Assembly (NCBI GenBank): GCA_035544875.1
Contig: DASZZP010000062.1
Span: 62,001 to 126,000, forward strand
DNA: 64,000 nt
Reading direction: 5' to 3'
Origin: JASLEW01 sp035544875
GTDB lineage: Bacteria; Acidobacteriota; Thermoanaerobaculia; Multivoradales; UBA5704
Position numbers and translations under genes: made by a program. The notes below the pieces were generated by a model. It searched no databases. It was not told the DNA's origin and saw nothing but the letters and a program-made list of their open reading frames with translations. Shown here one piece after another: positions 17,313 to 27,864 of this stretch (positions are counted from its first letter, which is position 1; every line of letters begins with the position of its first letter).

Positions 17313-18603
17313 CTGGATGCCGCGCGCCGAAGTCCTCGAGACGGCGCTCCACCGCTTCCGCACCCACCGGCTGCAGACCTGGCTCACCCTGGCCGGCCTC
17401 TTCGTCGGCACCTCCTCGATCATCGTGGTGGTGGCTCTCGGGCTCACCGGGCGCGGCTTCGTGATGACCCAGATCGAGGGCGTCGGCTCGCGCCTGGTCT
17501 GGGCCAACTACCAGGAGACCGTGACCTCGGGCGTGGCGCGGCGCATCGACGACCAGATCCGCGACTCCGACGCCCTGGCGGTTGCCGAGCGCCGCGACCT
17601 CTTCGCCGGCGTCACGCCGCTGCTCGTCCTGCACGGCCAAATCGTGGTGCTCGCCCATGGCGCCAACCTGACCGTGCTCGGCACCACCGCCAACTACCCA
17701 CTGGTGCGCAAGAACCTGCGCTTGCTGCGCGGCCGTTTCCTCGACGACGACGATGTCGGCGGCCAGGCCAAAGTCTGCGTCGTCAGCCGGCACCTCTACG
17801 AGCAGCTCTACGGCGTGCCTTCGGCGGGCGGCCCCGACGTAAATGGCGGCGAGGCCGGCGGTATTCTGGAGGGGGCTGAGGGGGGCGAGGACGGCGAGGG
17901 CGGTGGGGTCAGCCGGACTGTGCGCACCCTGGGAATGGCGTTCGCGGTGGTTGGCGAGTTCGAGGAGCCCGTCAACACATTGGGCCAGGGCGACGTCACA
18001 CCCGACACGATCTTCATTCCCATCACCACGGCCTGGTTCTTCGCCCCGGCGCACCGCATCGACACCCTCTTCGCCGAGGTCCGCGACTTCGCCCAGGTCG
18101 GCGCCGGGGTGGAAGGCGTGCAGGCGATCCTACGCGACCGCCACCGCGCGGGGGCGCAGTACGACGTGCAGAGCATGAGCACGGTGATCCGCGTCGCCAA
18201 CGTCATCTCGGTCGGCCTGATGGCGGTGTTCGTGCTGGTGGCGGCGGTGTCGGTGCTGGTTGGCGGCGTGGGAATCATGAACATCCTGCTCGCGTCGGTC
18301 GAGCAGCGCACCCGCGAGATCGGCCTGCGCATTTCCGTCGGCGCACGGCGCAGCGACATCCTGCACCAGTTCCTGCTCGAAGCGCTGCTGCTCGGCTCGA
18401 TCGGCGCTTCTCTCGGCGTGGTGGGAGGCCTCGGCTTGCCGCTGCTCTGTCAGCTCCTGGTGCGCAGCGTGACGGTTCAGGTCTCTTTCCTGGCGGCGGT
18501 GCTCGCCTTCCTCTTCTCTTGCGGCGTCACCGTGCTCTTCGGCCTGGTGCCGGCCTATCGCGCGGCGCGCCTGAACCCTGTGGAGGCGCTTCGACATGAG
18601 TGA
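17290..18603 (+). CDS. ABC transporter permease, FtsX/MacB type, without ATPase domain
   Basis: This protein of about 437 residues has TM1 near residue 30-55, a large periplasmic MacB-type core domain, and three C-terminal TM segments starting at VISVGLMAVFVLVAAVSVLV. The conserved GGVGIMNILLASVEQRTREIG and the ending PAYRAARLNPVEALRHE are typical of MacB/FtsX permeases. No nucleotide-binding domain is fused or adjacent. A Gly/Glu-rich insert (around 17831-17925) lies in the periplasmic domain. The GTG at 17290 follows GGAAGGA; an in-frame TTG at 17275 is an alternative, and both overlap the adaptor gene end. It should act with the HlyD and TolC-like neighbours in export of a small molecule, lipid or peptide; the substrate is unknown. 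Confidence 0.9.
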   Translation: MSSRPDLDWMPRAEVLETALHRFRTHRLQTWLTLAGLFVGTSSIIVVVALGLTGRGFVMTQIEGVGSRLVWANYQETVTSGVARRIDDQIRDSDALAVAERRDLFAGVTPLLVLHGQIVVLAHGANLTVLGTTANYPLVRKNLRLLRGRFLDDDDVGGQAKVCVVSRHLYEQLYGVPSAGGPDVNGGEAGGILEGAEGGEDGEGGGVSRTVRTLGMAFAVVGEFEEPVNTLGQGDVTPDTIFIPITTAWFFAPAHRIDTLFAEVRDFAQVGAGVEGVQAILRDRHRAGAQYDVQSMSTVIRVANVISVGLMAVFVLVAAVSVLVGGVGIMNILLASVEQRTREIGLRISVGARRSDILHQFLLEALLLGSIGASLGVVGGLGLPLLCQLLVRSVTVQVSFLAAVLAFLFSCGVTVLFGLVPAYRAARLNPVEALRHE

Positions 18604-20053
18604 GCCACGAATCCAACCGAGCTCGAACGGGGGCGGTGCTGCGGCCCGCCGAATGCTCACGCCGCTGCTGGCGCTGACCTGCGCCGTCTTGCAGCCGGCG
18701 CGCGCCGGCGCCCAGCTCAGCCCGAGCAGCCCGCCGATCCAGGCGCTGACCCTCGATCGCGCCATCGAGCTGGCTCTCGGGCGGGCGCCGGAGCTCGCCG
18801 CGGCGCTGGCGCAGCTCGCCGGCGCCGAGGCCTCGATCCGGCTTGCCGAGGACGAGCTCCACCCGGAGGCCTTCGCCTCCACCACCCCCGGCTACGCGCG
18901 CGGCCTGCCGGTCGCCGTCGCCGGACAGGTGCCGGCGCTGGCCGGCGTCGAGATCCGCCAGAGCCTCTACGATCCGGTGCGGCGCTCCGCGGCGATCGAG
19001 ACCCGGGCCGGCGCGCTCGCCACGCGGGCCAGCGCGGAGAAGATCCGCCTCCAGACGGCGCGCGCCGTCGCCGAGCTCTACGGCCGCTGCTGGAGCAACG
19101 ACATGCAGGCCGGTGCGGCCGGGCATCGGGAGATGGCCCTCGGCCGCGCCGTCGCGCGCGCCGCCGCACTGCGCGGCGAGGGGCGGATCACCGAGCTCGA
19201 GCTCGAGCAGGCGCGGCTGAGGGAGGCGCGCGGCAAGCTACACCGCCTCGAGCTCGAGTCGGCGCGCGAGCTCGACTGCTGGGAGCTGCGGCAGCGCACC
19301 GGCTGGCCTGCCGAGGCGCCGCTGCAGCTCGCCCCCGACCCGCTGGCTGGCCTACCGGAGCCGGGTGCGGCGGGCGATCTCGAGAGCGCCCGCGGCAGCG
19401 ATCCCGACCTGCGCTCGGATACACAGGCGGTCGAGCTGCTCGAGCGCGCGGCCAGGCTGCGCGGCGGCCGCACCTCGCCGCTGGTCATCCAGGCCCAGGC
19501 GCAGTACTCGCGGCTGTGGCGCTACTACGATAAGTTCTATCGCCGCTTCAAGGACGACGATTGGAGCGTCGCCATCTCCGTTGCGCTGCCGCTGTGGACC
19601 GGGGGCAGGCTGCGCGACGGCGTGGCGCGGACCGAAGCCGACCTCGCCCGCCTCGGCGAGCAGCGCGTGGCGCGCGAGGCCGAGCTCACGGCACAGGTGC
19701 GGCGCGCCCAGGCGGCCGTCGCGCAGGCCCAGGCGGCGGCCAGCCTGGCGCGCCAGGCCGGGGCCCTGGCCGAGGAGGAGCTGCGCGTCGCGCGCGCCCA
19801 GGTGGCCGAAGGAAGGATCGACCCGGCCGAGATAGATGCCCGCGAGGCCAGCCTGGCCGAGGCGGAAGAAGAGACCGTACGGGCGACGGCCGGCGTGCTG
19901 GCCAGCCGCGTGCAGCTGCTCGCCCTGCGTGGCGAGCTGCACGGCGGCCAGTCCGCTGGCACGACGGCGCCGGCGGCGAGTGCCGGGTTTGCCGCTCCGG
20001 AGGGCCGGGGACCGGAGCCGGGACCTCAGCCGGCAGCCAGATGGCCGTCGTAG
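18596..20053 (+). CDS. TolC family outer membrane efflux protein
   Basis: This 485-residue protein has an N-terminal export signal (through about residue 40, ARAGAQ) and the two-fold repeat of long Ala/Leu/Glu/Arg helices typical of TolC proteins (LDRAIELALGRAPELAAAL near the start and LARQAGALAEEELRVARAQV near the end). ATG 18596 lies inside the permease stop region (8-nt overlap), so translation is coupled. The C-terminal 40 residues are Pro/Gly/Ala-rich and probably disordered. It completes a tripartite efflux set lacking only the ATPase. Its TAG at 20051-20053 is followed in the same frame by a cytochrome P450 remnant. Confidence 0.9.
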   Translation: MSEPRIQPSSNGGGAAARRMLTPLLALTCAVLQPARAGAQLSPSSPPIQALTLDRAIELALGRAPELAAALAQLAGAEASIRLAEDELHPEAFASTTPGYARGLPVAVAGQVPALAGVEIRQSLYDPVRRSAAIETRAGALATRASAEKIRLQTARAVAELYGRCWSNDMQAGAAGHREMALGRAVARAAALRGEGRITELELEQARLREARGKLHRLELESARELDCWELRQRTGWPAEAPLQLAPDPLAGLPEPGAAGDLESARGSDPDLRSDTQAVELLERAARLRGGRTSPLVIQAQAQYSRLWRYYDKFYRRFKDDDWSVAISVALPLWTGGRLRDGVARTEADLARLGEQRVAREAELTAQVRRAQAAVAQAQAAASLARQAGALAEEELRVARAQVAEGRIDPAEIDAREASLAEAEEETVRATAGVLASRVQLLALRGELHGGQSAGTTAPAASAGFAAPEGRGPEPGPQPAARWPS

Positions 20054-20476
20054 ACTCCGTCGCCGGGATTCATCCGGCCGCGCAACCTGAGCGGACACAC
20101 GGTGCCAGCAGGCTGGATGGTGCTGTGGGCTCACCGTTCCTCGCACCTGACGAGCGACACCTACACCGACCCCGAGCGCTTCGACCCCGAGCGCTTCAGC
20201 AACGCGCGCGCCGAGCACCTGCGCCACCCGCACGCCTTCGTGCCGCACGGCGCCGGGCCGGCGCAAGGCCATCGCTGTCCGGGCATGGACTTCGCGACCT
20301 GCCTGATGGAGGTCTTCGCGATCCTGCTGCTGCGCGGCTACGACTGGGAGCTCCCCGCTGGTCAAGACCTCGACTTCGACTGGAGCCTCATTCCCCCAGA
20401 GCCCCGGGACGGTCTTCGCGCCCGCCTGCTGCCGCGCCGGCTTCGCGCACCATCGCCTGGTACTTCTCCGGGGTGA
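20054..20476 (+). pseudogene. Cytochrome P450 C-terminal remnant
   Basis: From about 20069 to 20476 the frame reads FIRPRNLSGHTVPAGWMVLW, then DPERFDPERF, FVPHGAGPAQGHRCPG and AILLLRGYDWELP. These are the C-terminal quarter of a P450, including the heme-binding loop with its Cys ligand (HRCPG). The I-helix, the ExxR motif and everything N-terminal are absent, so it cannot make a working enzyme. It begins directly after and in frame with the tolC stop codon, as a deletion junction would. A GTG at 20102 could start a 124-residue peptide, but no ribosome binding site is seen. Its 3' end overlaps the convergent cytochrome c gene by about 90 bp. Confidence 0.82.
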
Positions 20477-20939
20477 GCTGCGGCAGTTGCTTGAGGAAGG
20501 CGACCACCGCCCAGACCTGCTCGTCGGTGTGCGTGCCGCCGAAGCCCGGCATCCCGGTCATCTTGATCCCGTTTTTGACTACCCAGAAGAGCTGGGCGGG
20601 CGACTGCTCAGCGGCTTCGCGGGCGAGATCGGGCGGCTTGGGATTGAGCCCCTTGGCGAACTCCGCGGCCTCGACGCCGGGAGCGCCGTGGCAGGAGACG
20701 CACATCTCGCGGAAATGGCCGAGACCGGTACGCAGCGCCTTCGGATCGCTGAGCGGCGGTGCGGTGATCGCCGCCGCGCGGCGTTCGATCGAATGGTCCT
20801 TGACCGTCGAAAAGGTGAGTTGGAGCCATTGCGGCTCAGGCGTGATCGCCGCCACGTCATAGATCCCCGAGTAGGCGAATCCGACTGCCGCGGCTGCGAG
20901 GAGTACAATCAGCGCGACCAGAGTCCGGATCGTTCTCAT
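20388..20939 (-). CDS. Monoheme c-type cytochrome, membrane-anchored or secreted
   Basis: This 183-residue protein has an N-terminal hydrophobic segment (about 5-25) that is a signal or anchor, then a class I cytochrome c domain with heme motif CVSCH and a likely Met ligand in KMTGMPGFG. The spacing and the GTHTDEQVWAVVAFLKQLP helix match small cytochromes that serve as electron shuttles. The ATG at 20939 has AAGGAG about 7 nt upstream. The C-terminal tail (REAGAAAGGREDRP) is read across the P450 remnant on the other strand. No dedicated partner is adjacent; periplasmic electron transfer is the general role. Confidence 0.9.
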   Translation of the reverse strand: MRTIRTLVALIVLLAAAAVGFAYSGIYDVAAITPEPQWLQLTFSTVKDHSIERRAAAITAPPLSDPKALRTGLGHFREMCVSCHGAPGVEAAEFAKGLNPKPPDLAREAAEQSPAQLFWVVKNGIKMTGMPGFGGTHTDEQVWAVVAFLKQLPQLTPEKYQAMVREAGAAAGGREDRPGALGE

Positions 20940-21004
20940 CTTCGGCTCCTTGTCTCGTCCGGCCGGTTGCCTGAGAATGACCGCCGGCGGGCATCCGGCC
21001 CATC

Positions 21005-22165
21005 ATGGCACACGCCGAATTCTTGCTCCCCAAGAATCTCGCCGTCGTCCTCTCGGGCGGCGGAGCGCGCGGCGCCTACCAGGCCGGGGTGCTGCGCGGC
21101 ATTGCCCGCCATCTGCCGGGGCTGCGCTTCCCGATCATCTGCGGCGTCTCGGCGGGCGGCATCAATACCGTCTTCCTCGCCGCCCATCCCGGTCCGCTCG
21201 GCGAGGCGGCGCGCGACCTGGCGGAGGTCTGGCGGCGCCTCGAGATCTCCGACGTATTCCGCGTCGACACGCCTTCTCTGGTGCGCCACTTCGCGCGCTG
21301 GATCACCCGCCTGTCGACCGGCGGCTCGGCGCTCGCCCCCGAGGTGCGGGGCTTCGTCGACGCGCGGCCGCTGCACACGCTGATCGAGAACACCGTCGCC
21401 ACCGTCGACGGCGAGTTCGTGGGCATCGCCGAGAACCTCGAGCGCGGTCTGCTGCACGCGGTGGCGCTCACCACGCTCAACTACACCACCGGCCAGACCG
21501 TCACCTGGGTACAAGGCGCCCACATCGAGCCCTGGCGGCGGCCGCGTCGGCGCAGCGTCAACACGCGGCTCTCCGTAGACCACGTGATGGCGTCGGCCTC
21601 GCTTCCCCTCTTCTTTCCGGCGGTGCGGCTCGGCGATGCCTGGCACGGCGACGGCGGCGTACGGATGGACGCTCCGCTCTCGCCGCCGATCCATCTGGGA
21701 GCGACGCGCATTCTGGCGATCTCTCCGCGCTACGAAATGAGCGACGAGGAGGCCGACCGGCACAAGATCAGCGGCTACCCGCCGCCGGCGCAGATCCTCT
21801 CGCACCTGATGAACTCGATCTTCCTCGACGTGATCGATCGCGACGCGCGCGTGCTCGCGATGCTCAACCGCCTGGCCACCCAGCTGCCGCCCGAGCAGCG
21901 GCTCGGCCTGCGCCCGGTCGACATCCTGGTATTGCGTCCCTCCGAGGACCTGGGGCGGCTCGCCGCCGACTACGAGGCGCGCCTGCCCCAGGCCTTCCGC
22001 TACCTGACCCGGAGCTTGGGCACCCGCGAGACCACCACTCCGGACTTCCTCTCGATCGTGCTCTTCCAGCCCGACTACCTGGCCTACCTGCTGGAGGTCG
22101 GCGAGCGCGACGCCGAGGCCCGGATCGACGACATCCGGCGCCTGGTCTTCGACAGCACGGCTTAG
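21005..22165 (+). CDS. Patatin-like phospholipase
   Basis: This 386-residue serine hydrolase of the patatin/RssA family has the oxyanion loop GGGARGAYQAG near residue 18-28, the nucleophile in GVSAGG and the catalytic Asp in HGDGGVRM, giving a complete Ser-Asp dyad. No signal peptide is visible, so it acts in the cytoplasm or on the inner membrane face. The family hydrolyses phospholipid acyl esters; the exact substrate is unknown. It is divergent from the cytochrome c gene (65-bp gap) and convergent with the aldolase across a dispersed repeat. Confidence 0.92.
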   Translation: MAHAEFLLPKNLAVVLSGGGARGAYQAGVLRGIARHLPGLRFPIICGVSAGGINTVFLAAHPGPLGEAARDLAEVWRRLEISDVFRVDTPSLVRHFARWITRLSTGGSALAPEVRGFVDARPLHTLIENTVATVDGEFVGIAENLERGLLHAVALTTLNYTTGQTVTWVQGAHIEPWRRPRRRSVNTRLSVDHVMASASLPLFFPAVRLGDAWHGDGGVRMDAPLSPPIHLGATRILAISPRYEMSDEEADRHKISGYPPPAQILSHLMNSIFLDVIDRDARVLAMLNRLATQLPPEQRLGLRPVDILVLRPSEDLGRLAADYEARLPQAFRYLTRSLGTRETTTPDFLSIVLFQPDYLAYLLEVGERDAEARIDDIRRLVFDSTA

Positions 22166-22177
22166 GCGCGCCGGCCT

Positions 22178-22389
22178 CGAGGGATGAAAAGGCACCTGCG
22201 ATGTGGCGGTGGAGACCTGATCAAAGCATCGATCGGATCTCCCCCCGCAACCTCCGCGAGTCCCCTTCCCGGTTGTCGGAAGCCGCCGGGTCCCGACCTG
22301 CGGGGAGTGCCGGCAATGGTAGATCTGCCGGCCTGCCCGGCGGCGCCGGGGGGGCAGGGGACGCCCCCTCCCCTGGCGCGCGGACCAAT
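22178..22389 (+). repeat. Dispersed intergenic repeat, copy B (with internal insertion)
   Basis: The left part (22178-22270: CGAGGGATGAAAA ... GTGGCGGTGGAG ... AAGCATCGATCGGATC ... CCCCCCGCAACC ... CCCCTTCCC) and the right part (about 22348-22389: GGGGACGCCCCCTCCCCTGG ... GGACCAA) match copy A at 44396. Between them about 75 bp of unrelated sequence replaces the short hairpin loop of the other copies. It fills the gap between the convergent patatin and aldolase genes. Confidence 0.8.
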
Positions 22390-22408
22390 TTCGCTTTGGC
22401 TTCAGGAG

Positions 22409-23560
<1,152 letters not shown>

Positions 23561-23631
23561 GGGGCCGTCCTCCATCGCAGAGGGTGGGTGGCGCCGGACC
23601 TGGCTCCCCCGCCAGGACGGCAAGCGCCCCT

Positions 23632-23660
23632 ATCGTAGATGCCTCGCGCCAGGGCCGCAA
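23632..23660 (-). promoter_or_regulatory. Possible sigma-70 promoter of the aldolase gene
   Basis: Read on the minus strand, TTGCGG (23655-23660) and TACGAT (23632-23637) are 17 bp apart, about 70 bp upstream of the aldolase start. Spacing is ideal; both hexamers are imperfect. Confidence 0.4.
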
Positions 23661-23713
23661 GCGCGGTGCCGCGGGGCCTCTGGGGCCCGGTCCCGGGGCC
23701 GAGCTGGCCTTCG

Positions 23714-23722
23714 TGCTACGAT
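23714..23722 (+). promoter_or_regulatory. Possible extended -10 promoter of the sigma factor gene
   Basis: TGCTACGAT is an extended -10 (TGN followed by TACGAT), 57 bp upstream of the sigma factor ATG. No convincing -35 was found. Confidence 0.4.
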
Positions 23723-23778
23723 GCTCGCGTGCAATCGCCGTTCATCGCGAACGGCCGGCCTGCGGCGGCGGCGCTCTG

Positions 23779-25587
<1,809 letters not shown>

Positions 25588-25610
25588 AGAACGAGACTCC
25601 CCGGAGCAAG

Positions 25611-25716
25611 AGGGTGGGGGCGTCCCCTTCCCCCGGAGGGGTGGGAAGGGGATAGAGGGGTTGCGGGGGGCGATCCGATCGATGCTTCGAGTAGGCCTCC
25701 ACCGCCACATCGCAGC
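25611..25716 (-). repeat. Dispersed intergenic repeat, copy C (inverted)
   Basis: Read on the minus strand it matches copy A closely from GGCGCTGCG-TGTGGCGGTGGAGG through CTCGAAGCATC-ATCGGATCG, CCCCCCGCAACCCCTC and GGGGACGCCCCC. CCCCTTCCC (25624-25632) and GGGAAGGGG (25643-25651) form a 9-bp stem. It lies between the convergent sigma factor gene and the membrane protein gene ending at 25733. Confidence 0.85.
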
Positions 25717-25732
25717 GCCGTTCCCGCGCCTG

Positions 25733-27277
25733 TCAGCGTTGCCGCTGGTAGAGCCGCGAATCGGCGTCCTCGGCGACGAGCAGCCAGTTGCGGTCGAGAC
25801 GGCGAGCGATCTTGGAGTGCGGAGGCATGCGCCAGCAATAGACGTAGTCGATCTGCGGATCGAGCTGGTGCACGTCGAGATCGAGCGGGTTGGCCTCGAC
25901 CTGGTAGAGGCCGGAGTGGTGCAGCGCAGGGCGGAAGCGTAGGGGAAAGAAGCTCGTCATTGCCTCGTAGTTGTCCCAGTCGATCAGCCCCTTGGCGACA
26001 GCCGCATAGCCGGTGGCGTGGTCCAGGATGCCAACCCGCGAACACGCTCCGCCGCGGTCGAAGACCAGCGGCAGGACGATCGAGCGGGGCCGCGCGCCGT
26101 CCAGCCCATGGACGAAGGCCGCGACCCGCGGCGCCGCCGCACGGTAGCAGCGCCAGGCAAACGAAAGGTCGGCCAGGGCAAGCAGCGACAGGCCGCCGAT
26201 CAAGACTCCACGGCCCCACCGTCCCGGCGGCGCCGACAACCAGGGCACCAGGATCAGGAAGGGAAAGAGACTCAGACGCTGCTTGAGCAAGGTGCCGCCG
26301 GCGGTGCCTTCCGGGCTCACGAAGTAGAGCAGCGCGAAGAGGGCGCAGAGCAGCAGGAAGCTGTCTTCCCGCTGCAGCCGCACCGGCAGCCGGCGCCACC
26401 ACCTCCGCTCCCCGCCGGGCGGCCGCGCGGGCCTTCCCCAGCGGACGTTCTTATGAAGCACAGAAAAGACGAGCAGCAGCACGAACAGCTCGCCCAAGAT
26501 CCGGCCGATCCTGTTTCCCTCCTCGGCGAAGGCGGACGTCGCAAAGAGCCGGAGCAGGTAACGCCAGAGGATCGCAAACGAGCCGCTGGCCGGGATCACG
26601 CCGCCTCCCTGGGTGGCGACGAACCAGAGCGGCAGCACGGCTTGCGGCGCCAGGGCCGCGGCGGTGAGCAGGTGCCGCCGCCAGTTGGCGCGGCTCAAAG
26701 TGGCCGCCCAGAGGACGGCGATGGCGGACAGGGCAAGGATCGCCGACAGAATGTGCGACAGATAGCATGACAGCAGCAGCAGATTGAGGGCGAGCGCCGA
26801 GCGCAGATCGAGACCCTCCCGGCGCCGCCAGTAGAAGCCCACCGCCAGCAGGAAGAAGCCGAGGCTGGCGCAGAAATTGTAAAGCCCCAGCTGCAGCAGC
26901 ACCGTCCAGACCAGCGGAAAGCCGAGGAAGGCATAGAACCGGCGCTCGGGATCGACTGACCCGGCCAGGTACCAGAGACCGCCCAGCAGGAGCAGCACCA
27001 GTCCGCTCACCAGCAGCTTCTCGGCAACCAGCGGCGGCACCACCCACATCAGGAGCGCCATCGCCAGGTGAGTGAACCAGTTGGGGACCGGCCGGCCGTC
27101 GATCGCGAAGATGCTCCCGAGCCACTCTGCCTGGGCCGGGTCGGCATAGTGCCGCAACACCCAGGCATTGAACAGGTGGCAGGGGCCGTCGGTGGTCGGC
27201 AGGTAAGGAACGGCCCAGAAGGGAACCAGGTAGAGAAAGGCCAGCGCCGCAAAGAGCCAACCCACCCAGCGGCTCAC
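25733..27277 (-). CDS. Multispanning membrane protein, possible GT-C-like glycosyltransferase
   Basis: This 514-residue protein has about ten hydrophobic segments. The first external loop contains YLPTTDGPCHLFNAWVLRHY, whose acidic residue after TM1 recalls GT-C glycosyltransferases that use polyprenyl-phosphate sugars, but I recognise no defined family. The C-terminal 120 residues are soluble (SIVLPLVFDRGGACSRVGIL ... QIDYVYCWRMPPHSKIARRL). The GTG at 27277 overlaps the Nudix stop as GTGA; the open frame extends far upstream but that part is Nudix and neighbour sequence out of frame. It is last in the nfeD-to-membrane-protein gene chain, next to two other glycosyltransferase-like genes. Confidence 0.82.
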   Translation of the reverse strand: MSRWVGWLFAALAFLYLVPFWAVPYLPTTDGPCHLFNAWVLRHYADPAQAEWLGSIFAIDGRPVPNWFTHLAMALLMWVVPPLVAEKLLVSGLVLLLLGGLWYLAGSVDPERRFYAFLGFPLVWTVLLQLGLYNFCASLGFFLLAVGFYWRRREGLDLRSALALNLLLLSCYLSHILSAILALSAIAVLWAATLSRANWRRHLLTAAALAPQAVLPLWFVATQGGGVIPASGSFAILWRYLLRLFATSAFAEEGNRIGRILGELFVLLLVFSVLHKNVRWGRPARPPGGERRWWRRLPVRLQREDSFLLLCALFALLYFVSPEGTAGGTLLKQRLSLFPFLILVPWLSAPPGRWGRGVLIGGLSLLALADLSFAWRCYRAAAPRVAAFVHGLDGARPRSIVLPLVFDRGGACSRVGILDHATGYAAVAKGLIDWDNYEAMTSFFPLRFRPALHHSGLYQVEANPLDLDVHQLDPQIDYVYCWRMPPHSKIARRLDRNWLLVAEDADSRLYQRQR

Positions 27278-27864
27278 TCTCCGTTCTCCAGCCCCAGGCG
27301 CACCAGAAGGTTTTGCAGGATGCGCGCGGTCAGCCCCCAGATCTGGCGGCTGCCGGCGTGATAGATGCGCAGGTCGCGCCGCGCGCCGTTGAGGACCACC
27401 TGCCGCTCCTCGACCAGGCGCGGGTTGGTGAAGGCGGAGAGCGGCAGGCTGAAGACCTCGGCAATCTCGGCCTCGTTGGGGTGCACCTCGTAGGGAAAGG
27501 GGATGGCGCCGACGCAGGGGACGATGCGGAATCCGCTCGGCGTCTCTCCCTCGTCGAGCTCGCCCAGGCGCAGCACATGCGCCGGCTCGATTCCCACCTC
27601 TTCTTGCGCCTCGCGCAGCGCCGCCGCCCACGGTTCTTCCCCCACTTCCCGGCCGCCGCCCGGAAAGGCGATCTGGCTCGGGTGGCTGGGCAGGGTGTCG
27701 GTGCGCTTGGTGAGCACAGTCCAGAGCTCGCCGGCGCTGACGTAGAGCGGCACCAGCACGGCCGCGGCGCGCAGGTCGCTCGCCGGGAGCCGGCGCGGCG
27801 GCGGCGATCGCACGCGGGCACGGACCTCCGTGATCCAGCTCTGCGGGCGCGCCCGTTCCGTCAC
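27274..27864 (-). CDS. Nudix hydrolase, CoA pyrophosphatase (NudL) type
   Basis: This 196-residue protein has a full Nudix box, GGGREVGEEPWAAALREAQEEVGI, matching G-x5-E-x7-R-E-x2-E-E-x-G. The preceding FPGG in IAFPGGG, the ending and the size resemble NudL/YeaB proteins that hydrolyse CoA and its derivatives to phosphopantetheine and 3',5'-ADP; the substrate is inferred. The GTG at 27864 overlaps the upstream membrane glycosyltransferase stop as GTGA, and the stop overlaps the next gene as GTGA. An earlier ATG would add an Arg/Ala-rich tail that is the neighbour read out of frame. Confidence 0.92.
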   Translation of the reverse strand: MTERARPQSWITEVRARVRSPPPRRLPASDLRAAAVLVPLYVSAGELWTVLTKRTDTLPSHPSQIAFPGGGREVGEEPWAAALREAQEEVGIEPAHVLRLGELDEGETPSGFRIVPCVGAIPFPYEVHPNEAEIAEVFSLPLSAFTNPRLVEERQVVLNGARRDLRIYHAGSRQIWGLTARILQNLLVRLGLENGE

